Below are positions 12,109 through 21,300 of a stretch of DNA of 41,794 nucleotides, one piece after another; the first letter of the stretch is position 1; each line of letters begins with the position of its first letter. The notes under the pieces were generated by a model. That model did not search any database and was not told the DNA's origin. It saw only the letters and a program-made list of their open reading frames with translations. The stretch covers positions 802,243 to 844,036 of the forward strand of contig JBBHKE010000771.1 of NCBI GenBank assembly GCA_037447655.1, given 5' to 3'. This DNA is from Zygnema cylindricum (lineage: Eukaryota; Streptophyta; Zygnematophyceae; Zygnematales; Zygnemataceae). A program made the position numbers and the translations under genes.

Positions 12109-12697
12109 CGTGAAGTACCACGTCATCATACGAAACGTACGATGTAAGTTTCGTGGTACTAACTTTGAAGCGTCCGCGAACGAAATATACTATTTCGTTT
12201 CGCGTGACTTTTGTCTTCATGTACAGATGTTTGATTTTGCGTGCAAGTGTACTTGTGAAGCGACACGTGTTAAGTCAACGTTTGGAGTTTGTTGTTTTGA
12301 AGGAAGAAAGCACGTGCGCCTTCCTTCGTGGAATTTTCATTTGAAGAGTGCACAGTCAGCTAGGGACAGACTTCGTCGCTACGCTAAGTTCTGCTTGTCT
12401 TATCTTGTTGTCTCTTAGTGTAGAGTAGCGAGTATATATAGGCAGCAATGTACATGTGCAGAGTATTAATTAATCAACCAATTAATCATAGAGGATTTAT
12501 ATTGGAGTAGAGATTATTTAAAGAGAAGAGTGAAGAGAGAGAAGAGAGAAGAGACATGATGTAAAGAGGCTTCGGCCAAGAACACTTATAAATCTTTTTG
12601 GCTGAATATTCCTCTTGTCTTTTATGAGCTTCCGCTGTGTAATGATTTATGTTTTATGAATTATTTTAAGTGAAACTCTTTTGCTTAAGATCCTACA
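12047..12697 (+). repeat. 3' long terminal repeat
   Basis: Same length and ends as the 5' LTR with 4 differences in 651. The change at 12312 turns CGCGTG of the 5' copy into CACGTG, a G-box core present only in this LTR at that place. Confidence 0.97.
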
Positions 12698-12723
12698 AAA
12701 GGTCCCACACCCAGAGCTGCACG

Positions 12724-12734
12724 TGTTCGAAACC
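12724..12734 (+). other. B-box-like motif next to the copia insertion site
   Basis: TGTTCGAAACC, 27 bp right of the 3' LTR, matches the pol III B box except for the first base. The preceding GGTCCCACACCC resembles the T-arm side of tRNA-derived SINEs. It may be the right part of a SINE split by the copia insertion, but no A box is evident on the left flank. Confidence 0.25.
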
Positions 12735-12868
12735 CCTCATGTACCTTTACAGGGTAACACATAATGTATGTACCTAAAGGTACAGTATAGTACAGTCCTG
12801 TACAATCGTATTGGCGGAATGGAGTATTCCGTGTGGAGAATTACTCAAATAGTATGTCGCTGGCAATT

Positions 12869-13090
12869 TAAACCGCGAATCGTTATTAGAGTATATAACT
12901 CTAATTAGGGTTCTTAAAATTTTAATTTTTTTACGCAATTAATATACATGATTTTTGTAATTAAATTAGCAACGCTATTTAATTACGTGGACCATAATCT
13001 GCCACGTTTTTGGAACTAAATAAGAATCAATCACACTAATTATTTTTTTACGCTATTTAAACTTTGACACTAATAATGATTCGGGGTGTA
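12869..13090. mobile_element. MITE-like element, copy A (222 bp)
   Basis: The left end TAAACCGCGAATCGTTATTAG and the reverse complement of the right end (TACACCCCGAATCATTATTAG) agree at most positions. The interior contains CTCTAATTAGGG and TTACGCTATTT, both also found in copies B (25228) and C (27975). No clean target duplication is visible. There is no coding capacity. It is a short, internally deleted member of the family. Confidence 0.55.
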
Positions 13091-13359
13091 GTGATTTAGG
13101 AAATGCATACTAACGGCCTGCATGGACGATAGCTGGCCGCTAAATCGCCCGACTTTATTACCGTTTATTTGTCCCTTTTTGTCCGTGCTTTTTACCTCAA
13201 ATCTAGTCCGTTTCTTTATCCAATCGGAGGCGCATTGGGGGGCTTTGCCACTTCCGAATCTTGAACTTGCACTCGTCAAGGTGACCCTTTAAGAGCCTCA
13301 TTTGCACGCTTTAAGAGCATCGGCTAAGGTTTTTTCAAGTAGTTTGTTCCCTTGCGTCT

Positions 13360-14985
13360 GCACAGAGCACTCATATAGTTGGCACGTTGGAGAAGGTTGT
13401 TCATGCCTTACACCATTTCGTAGAGCAACTCTCTAAGATACACCTTTCTGTCAAATTCACTAAATGGTTCGCATGGAACCTTAAGGGTCTGCTATCAAAT
13501 TACTCACTCCCTTCGAGATTCTGCATTTCCACTCCTCAACAAGGTATAAGGGCTTTAAGTCCCCTTATCGGAGCCCTTGATTTTGTTAACGAGTTTGTTG
13601 AAGAAACCCTAGTGGATGGCCTTTCCCATTATGAGGACCTTCCCAAACGCACATATTCACAAGTGGAGTTTGCCAACTTAACTCGTTGTTTTTCGTAACG
13701 CCCATTATACTTGACGCACACTTCACCTCGCAAGGCTTCTTTCATTTCCTCCTTTTCATAATTTCATGATCACCTATATAACCATGGTATCTTTGAGTGA
13801 TAATAATGACTGCGCAAATGCCTTCCCATTCTCTTTCGATGATATCAATTTGCGTCCTACGACCACCTCAAAACCAACAGCTCACCTAAAGAGCTAGGCT
13901 CCGGTGGCATCTATTATTACTTCAATTTTTTTGGTGGACGATACTCTTATTTTAGCTCATGCGGTATCTCACACCAACAAGGGCTTATTTTCCTTACAAT
14001 AATTTTTATTGTCCACTCGAGCGCTTTTACCAATTGAGGCCCGAGGTGGAGTTCTCGCTTTCTCTTCCCTCACTGTCCGAAGTCACTCACGGTTGCAACA
14101 ACAGATCGGATTGCAAATAAGGCATTGGTTGTCGAATATAAGAACCTGCTTGTGGCGCTCTCCATGGTTAGAAGCGCGAGGTCGACTTCAATCTTGTTCA
14201 CGGTTAAAGGTTGGAGGATGGCTTGTTGTTACACCAATTTTCGCCTCAATTCGTTTATCTTCTCCTCGCTTTTTGTTCTACTTTTTCGCATATGCCTCGC
14301 CTAGCAGCACCCTCCGCTTTTAGGCAAGCCCCATTGCATTTGTGGTCAACCCATAGATGACCAAGGCGTCCATTTACTGCGTTGCTCGCGCAGTGGGGAG
14401 CGATCAACAACACACGAGTTGGTATGACATGCAATCGTTATCGTCGGTAGCAAAAGTGGGTACACATTAAAACGCGAAGTGTCGCATATAATCTCGTCAT
14501 ATTCTTATTATAGGAGTACACATGGACCTCTTGTGGACCTTTGTTTTTACGTGGAGCGGCGAGAACATAGGGTGGCGTTGTTCTCACAAACCCCAATAAT
14601 CCTATCTTTCATCACAGACAACGTGGCATACTAGTTTTGTGGCTTGGGATGTAGCGGCCTTCTGAAGAACACGACTTCGCGCACCAAGGCCTAGCCGACA
14701 ACTTCTTTCCATTTACCTTGGAGATCTTTGGGACTATAGACTTTTCCTTTGGCAATTTTTTTTTGATTGCCCTCGATAGCGTTTTGAAGGTAGTGAACCT
14801 AGTAACCCTTTTCCAACCTTGAAGTCAACTTCCTATCCCTAATGTTTCTTTATTACCCTTCATCTTTCCCAAGCTTCGGCCCTTGTCTAACAAGGCACGG
14901 TGGTGAATGATGGTCCAAGATTAAGAGACTTACCTCCGTGCCACGAGGATCTTATAGACAATATTTGTATTTTTTACCTTTAGGG
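13360..14985 (+). pseudogene. Non-LTR retroelement pol remnant, copy A (RT C-terminus, Cys/His cluster, endonuclease-like tail)
   Basis: Frames shift several times but stay in order. Near 13387 a frame reads GTLEKVVHALHHF, KFTKWFAWN, GIRALSPLIG, EDLPK and LTRCFS then a stop at 13696 with RPLYLTHTSP continuing in frame: the palm/thumb part of an RT whose xDD box is already lost. A second frame (14009-14323) has LQSCSRLKVGGWLVVTP. A third gives C-x-C-x9-H-x3-C at 14335, 14341, 14371 and 14383, then KREVSH and VDLCFYVERRE, then an LRDLPP-like C-terminus ending near 14985. This order resembles non-LTR elements with a restriction-like endonuclease after the RT. KREVSH and the D-L-F/C-F-x motif recur in copy B. 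It is long dead. The family assignment rests on motif memory. Confidence 0.6.
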
Positions 14986-17606
14986 TGGCAAAGTCTTAAG
15001 CTTTGGGCCAACGCCCCCCTTTCTCCTTTGAAATAAGTGGATTGGGTACTTTTTAGTGTTCGTACAATTTTGGTTGTTATTTTTTTTGTATATTGTACTT
15101 GCTTTCCCTTCAAGTTTTTACTGTGTTTTAACGTTTAATGTACTTTTAGTCGTTAAGGATTTTATTATTTTACCTTTGCCAAACCCTCGACACAAAACAC
15201 ACACCCTAGAAGTGAGCCCAACCCCGTAAGTCTTTCACAGTATCTGAAGCCCCTTGGAGAAGTTCCAAAACCCATAGAGGATCCTCCACCCATACCTTGC
15301 CAGAAGCTACACCGTGTATCATTGTTAATGTTAGTGATAATGTTATTCACACTACCTAAAACATATTTTCTCCATGCACATTTGTCGGATTGTTAATCCA
15401 ACAATTGCGATTGAAAGGCAAGATTTCCCCCTTCCTATTGGCGACCTGCAATTGAAAATTAGACGTGTGTGCACAGAGAAAAAATGCTTTAAGTGGCTAA
15501 AAAAACATTATCACTAATAGCGATACACGAGGGAGCTTTGATTATTCATATTTGTTATGAATACGGCTTCGCGCGAGTTCGTGAACCCTAATTCTACTCA
15601 ACTAATCGACTTTTCCATTGTTAAAACACAAAAATCAGTCTTTAACGGGCGACAAATGAAGTACTACAACCTGTGCCTATATTGTACCTCTGTGTTTACA
15701 AGCAACAGAAGGGCACAATGTATATGGAGACCAAACACCAAACCTACAATAATACTTGTGGATGTTAAAACATTCAACTTTTCCATTCAATGTTTCCAAG
15801 CCCCTACTCTAGTCAACTGGCTCACGTGTTTTTGTTACCTGTATTCCTCTCCTCTTAGTGTTCATGTTGTACTTTCGGTTGTATCCGAAGTCGAATAAGT
15901 AAATAAGTATCTGCGACTGACATATGGCGTTTTTTGCCAATCTATTTGATTGCGATTGACATGTGGCGTTTTTTGCCAATCTATTTGATTGCTGTTACAC
16001 AAGCGATACTTTTCCATCTTCTTCATACTGATATAAATTACAATCCCTTCCATAAACGTTTTCATGTTGTTCACCTACTGTTACATGGCACATCACACCA
16101 CATTTCGATGCATCTTAGCTCCAGTGCTATTCTCCAATACACATCAACGTTATTTTGGTACTACGCATTATAACGTGCTATCGTGCATTACAATTCGCCT
16201 TGCAAATTGAACTGCGAACTAATTTGCCAACATTCCTGAAGACTTTCCTCATTTACTTGACGTAAATAGATAATTAAATATATATATTCTAAGTAACTCT
16301 GCACATCTGAAGCTGGGAGCAAATTGTGGAGCTCCCAGAGTTAAGGGCTCCAGGCAACCACCGGCTCAAATGGGTAACACGCCGCCTTCAAGTCAGGTTT
16401 TATGCCTTGTGACAACTGGCTCATAGCCAATCAGCCAACAGTCTTACATCACGAAGTTTTATGCAGTCATGACATGACATGACGTGACATGACTCCACAT
16501 ACATATACCAAGTAAAAATTTGAATGGGCTCAAAAACAAGGCGAATTTCGAATTGCACCAGACTTGTATATTTTTGAAACTTCAAGGACACACTATACCA
16601 CGACTAAACACCGTCATAATCCTACAAACATACTTCCCATGTGAATATTATGATAACCAATTGAGTATATCTATGACCCCGGCGTGTATAAAAAGAAATA
16701 GCTTTACAACAGTCCCTATAAACCAGCATAAAGTGTTCAAATGTATGAAAACATAAGTTTTGCCCCGTCTCTATGTGTATAGCAGAGTATTCTGTTTTCC
16801 CATTTGAATCATTGCCGCAGTCACGTCGCCTAAATTTTTAGATGACTAAGATCAAATCTCACAAAAATAGATTTTCTACCAGAAAATCACCATTTTTTTA
16901 CTGAAATTATGTCCCTACAGACCAAAAAAAACTCCACTCGCTCCAAACAAAAAGTGAGAGGAGAACCTTGACTTTGAAACCACCGATAATTCAAATACAC
17001 ATACAATAAGAAAAAACCAATAAGGTTTCCCATTACTATATTCATATAATACTAATAAAAACCAGTGTGCATAATGATAGCTCACAACATATAGTGTTTC
17101 CAATTGTTATCCCATAACTGACCACCTCCTTCAACAAAAAAACCCCAACTTTCGCCAATTGACGCTTCCATTTACATAAATTAAGACCATCAATTCGGTT
17201 AACTGAACCACATCATATCCCATGTCCCTCTCCCCCTCTCTCCCTCTCTCCCTCTCTCCCTCTCTCTCTACCTTTTGCAGATTATTCCAAGCCCAATGAC
17301 TGGAGAGTCTCCATAGACACACCCTCCTCACATATAAAAAATGAACCGAGGAACCATCAAAAACCGTCAAAAACCTTTTTACTAAAAAGAGAACTCAAAA
17401 CGCCTCTCTCTCTCTCCCTCCCTCTCCCTCTCTAATGTTCTACACAGCAGATGCAAGCGTTTCCCTTAGCAAACACCGTACTTTTTATCCCCTCACTTCT
17501 GCCTTTTTTATCACGCAAAGTTATCGGCCCGATTCTGTGTCACCTCTCTACTACCTCGTTTCTACTATTATGTGAGAACTAGCTTCCCTTCAAGAGCACA
17601 AATTGT
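14986..17606. other. Gene-free spacer
   Basis: No coding region is recognised. It contains the 3' tail of the pol remnant, a 39-bp tandem duplication, a short ATGAC repeat (about 16468-16492) and two CT-rich stretches (17226-17270 and 17404-17434). Confidence 0.5.
15912..15989. repeat. 39-bp tandem duplication
   Basis: Two units (15912 and 15951) each read TGCGAYTGACATRTGG then CGTTTTTTGCCAATC and CTATTTGAT, with two base differences. Each unit holds the small inverted repeat GGC...GCC. Confidence 0.9.
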
Positions 17607-17623
17607 AACCCTAAACCCTAACC
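17607..17623 (+). promoter_or_regulatory. Telo-box-like motif
   Basis: AACCCTAAACCCTAACC. Interstitial telo-boxes (AAACCCTA) are common in plant promoters of translation-related genes, and here a CT-rich tract follows at once. No downstream plus-strand gene is recognised, so it may be a short interstitial telomere repeat or an orphan promoter. Confidence 0.4.
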
Positions 17624-17880
17624 AGTCCTTCCTCCTCCTTGTGTCCCTCTCCCCCTCCTCCTTGTGTCCCTCTCTCCCTCCTCCTCATGTGTTCCTCCTC
17701 CCCCGCCTACTGTGTCCCTCCTCCTCCTCCTCCTCCTCCTTCTCCTCCTTACTTGCTCTCTGTGGCTGCTTGTTCTTCCCCCGTCTCTCTCCCTCCCTTC
17801 TCCCTCTATCCTCTCTCCCTCCCTCGCCCTCTCTCCCTCTCTCCTCTCCTGCCCTCCCTCCCTCTCTCTCGCCCACAACG
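17620..17880. repeat. CT-rich low-complexity tract
   Basis: About 260 bp of nearly pure pyrimidine on the plus strand, including a (CCT)n core near 17718-17755. Open frames on both strands (Ser/Pro-rich or Arg/Glu-rich) are artefacts of composition. It lies downstream of the CID-like gene on that gene's strand. Confidence 0.9.
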
Positions 17881-18290
17881 TGACAGTGTCTCACTCATAA
17901 GCCCCTGGAATGGTAATCTACACAAAGTTCTCATGAGGAGAACTCTCACTAATGCAGACTTATTTTGCGAAAATGAAAAAAGGATAATTTGCCAAACATG
18001 CGTTTTTTGCAGAAACCCGAAAATGAAAAATACGTCTCTGCTTCTTGAAAAAAAGAGGACTATCGCGCCGTTCCACGAAACAGAAAAATAGCACATGGAA
18101 ACGGAGGGGCCCTAAAGAATTTCTCTCATTCCTCCTCCTACGCCCCTTTGGACACCTTTGTGAGGTCCCATTCCGATTGACTGAGTCCTAAGGGATCTGC
18201 TGTGTACAGCTGGATAAACAGACAAAAAAAACCGCCGGTTTGACACCACTACTGTCCAAACCTCGTACCTCTTAAACCCTTTTTTTTTTT

Positions 18291-18351
18291 CTAATGCATT
18301 CCTGGGGGCCTAGGGGTACGAGGCCTCACAGGAGTTTTGGACGGGCTCACT
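18291..18351 (-). CDS. CID8-13-like: CID-like gene, exon 10 and stop
   Basis: 61 bp: it completes Arg, then VSPSKTPVRPRTPRPPGMH and TAG at 18293-18291. The ending Pro/Arg...Met-His is characteristic of the family. No clear AATAAA follows within 200 bp. Confidence 0.92.
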
Positions 18352-21300
18352 CTGTCGTTTGAAAAAAGTTCCCAAATTGCAAAAAAAAAGACAATAAAAA
18401 ATAGAAAACCGTGAGTCAGAAAGGCATAGAAACTAGGTCAATGGATAATTAAAACTGATCCTGAAACCCATGTGGCAATCGTAATTTTAACGACAAACCT
18501 TACAAAACTATCAATTAGTCTCACAGGCAGAAACTCGAAAAACTAATCATTATAGCATCAAAGTTTAGTAATTTGATGTTTAACGGCTTTTCTTTTGCCG
18601 TTACAGTTAACGGTTATTCATCCACACAGCCACGTAAATGTTGTAATGGAAGCAATAACTCAGGGAACATAACTACGAGTTTTGCTAAGTTCTGTATTTA
18701 TTGGGTCTTAAAATGGAAGGAGTAACTAAGCTTAATACTTATTGGGACTTAAATGGAAGTTTAACTAAGTGTACGCATATATATATTTGGGACTTAACAT
18801 AGAAGCCTATCTAAGGTATGTGTTCATTGGGACGGAAAATGAAAGTTCAACCAAGTAGGAATTACATTCAGTAAACAGTAAATTAAGAACTCACCTGATT
18901 GGCAAAGAGCCCAGTATAGCACCACTACAATTCAGGGCAGCCATTGCACTTTCAGCCTGACCCGAAACCACCCCATATGTACACCATTTTGACTCAGAAA
19001 CCTATCAACAATGCGTACCAATTAACCCAATGGAATAAGTGAAAACATTGTGTACACCATTCTGTTCTGAAAGACTCAGAAAAAACAATGCAATTATGGC
19101 ATTCCAGCATTCAGACACCATTTCATTGCAGTAACTTAATAAAAATAGAAAGAAAAGTTCAACCAGATAACAAATTCGGTTACCGGTCTGTATCATAAAC
19201 TCACTAACTGAGATATCGCAAGAATGGGAGGACCTATAGAGCAACTAACTTAAACGTAAGAACTTTTAAGAACACTTCAAGAGGACCAGAATTATAATCC
19301 TCCAAGTGGAGATCACAAACATGTAAACAGTCTTGTAAGAAACTGGAAAGGGAAAAGAGAAGAAATTTAGCAGCTACTAGGTGTTTTCTACTATGTCAAT
19401 CTGATTTATACAGAGAGGGTAAAAAGAGGGAGGTGAGAGTTTGAAAGAGAGATATATGTAAATGTACTAATCATAATGCTAAGGCTATCTGACCATGTGT
19501 CCAAGAAAGACATTGAGCAGAAAAAAAAAGAGGGGGTTTGAGGGGGGAGAGAATAGTCCTGTCAGCTGACATGCTAACGACATGTTTAGCAATTGTTTTT
19601 CACTGAGTATGCAAACTTTACAAGAAACCGTAAAAATTGATAAGTACAAATAACATCAAAATTGATAAGTACAAATAACATCGCAATGAAGATGCTGAGG
19701 AAGACATGATAAGCTTTTCATGTCAAAAAAGACAATAGGGAGACAATTGTAAACTCTTTTCCCTTCTATAAAACAAATAAACATAGCCACTGGATGCTGA
19801 TATTTTGACGTCCAGAACCCACAAGAAACCTTAAAACTGAGTCACAATGGCTCATAAACTGACCCCGGATGACTATTCCAAATATTTTTCCAGATACAAA
19901 CAGTTGACAAACCAAAACGAAGCCCCACAACTCAATAATAAGAAACTAGAGCCATTTATAAATATTGAAGGACAGAAATTCATAAAACGCCACTGTGGTG
20001 AGGTAATGAGCGGTAAGAAAATGTAGACAGTCACTATCTCCACAACAGCAAGCATGGTGAAGAAAGTGAAGAAAGATAAATTTTCTTATGATGTTTATTA
20101 TTTCCATCTAATAAGGTTGTCAACCAATTCCTAAAAGGTTTAATTGACAAGCCATCTCCAGGTTCATATTACAGAATTCATAAATGTGACTTTTCAATCA
20201 ACATCCTCAGGTCATACATCCGCTCTGACTAGACTTGCCTGGTTGATGCATTTAGTTAAAGTATAATTATCTCAGAAGACATAATTTTCTTCAAGCTTCT
20301 CACCATAATAAATTCCACAAATGCAATTCGAGTTGAATGATGGTAATCTCCCAAAAGGCGCAGACGGGCAACCTGTAAAGCATTAAAAAAGGTAAAAATG
20401 AGGAAGATTCTGTTGGGGATCTCATTTATCATTATCTATCCCTGCAAAGTATGAGAAAATTGAAATAAAGAACTATGGTGACATCATCTTCTTCTACTAT
20501 GGGATTCTATCATCTTCATCAATTCAAAAGAACGATCAGAAGATCTAAACAGAATAGAAACCGTCTTACCTCACCACAGAGAGACTCAAAAAATAATTTC
20601 ACATCTGCCTGAGTGACCTGCAAAGAAGAAAAGATAGCATGTAATTCAGAATCGTCTCAGGAGAAGGAGACATATCACTCGAATATTTGATGGTAACAAA
20701 CAAGATAATGTATAATTTCATGCTCTAATTTTTCTCTAGAGCCGCACGTTGAAACCAGAGAAGATATCTAAAAACCCATACTACTTGAATACCTTGAAAA
20801 ATCGCAATATATCATACTAAAATTATTGTCATCCTTCATAATGCTCATTTCTTTAAGTCCACAACACTTTTGAGTTAGAACTTGATGCACAGCCAACAGA
20901 AGAGACTGGGATAAGCTGCAGCTTACATGTCTTATTTATCCTTCCCTTTTAAGTACGCCGCTCAACAAACTAGTCTGGGCCATACTATATATGAACTTTA
21001 GTCTACCTTGCGATTGACACAGGCTTGTGATGAAGGAAACATTACTACATGTGGACTTCATCTAGCATGACACCATCACATGAAATTGTTGTGGACCATC
21101 ATTGTAATCATGAACATAAACATGTCAAACAAAATTTACATTTTCTAGGATATCAGTGTATTGTATGTAAGTTAAAAGTGTCTCGTACATTACTACAGTT
21201 AAATGACTAATTAAGGCAGCTCGAAGTGCTATATAGAAGCACACCTTTTTGTCTATGTTTGTGCAATATATGGTCCTTGCACAGAGCTCCCTTTCATCTT

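Larger units (their letters stand above)
6637..12697 (+). mobile_element. Ty1/copia LTR retrotransposon, complete structure, coding-defective
   Basis: A 6061-bp element with identical-length LTRs (651 bp, TGTTGG...CCTACA), a primer-binding site 2 bp inside the 5' LTR, a gag-pol frame in the order gag, protease, integrase, RT, RNase H (integrase before RT defines copia) and a polypurine tract abutting the 3' LTR. The flanks GAAGG (6632-6636) and AAAGG (12698-12702) fit a 5-bp target duplication with one mismatch. The LTRs differ at 4 of 651 positions (0.6%), so insertion looks recent unless gene conversion has occurred. The coding frame has three stops and altered catalytic residues, so any movement of this copy would need proteins supplied in trans. 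Confidence 0.97.

Noticed and set aside
16350-16420. tRNA-like A box and anticodon-like segment (GGCTCAAATGGGTAACACGCC)
   Set aside because: The D-arm side resembles a tRNA, but no B box or T-arm follows and no acceptor stem can be formed. At most it is a decayed SINE fragment.
17639-18091. 150-codon frame and several Arg/Glu-rich antisense frames over the CT tract
   Set aside because: Compositional artefacts of the pyrimidine repeat, overlapping the region downstream of the CID-like gene.
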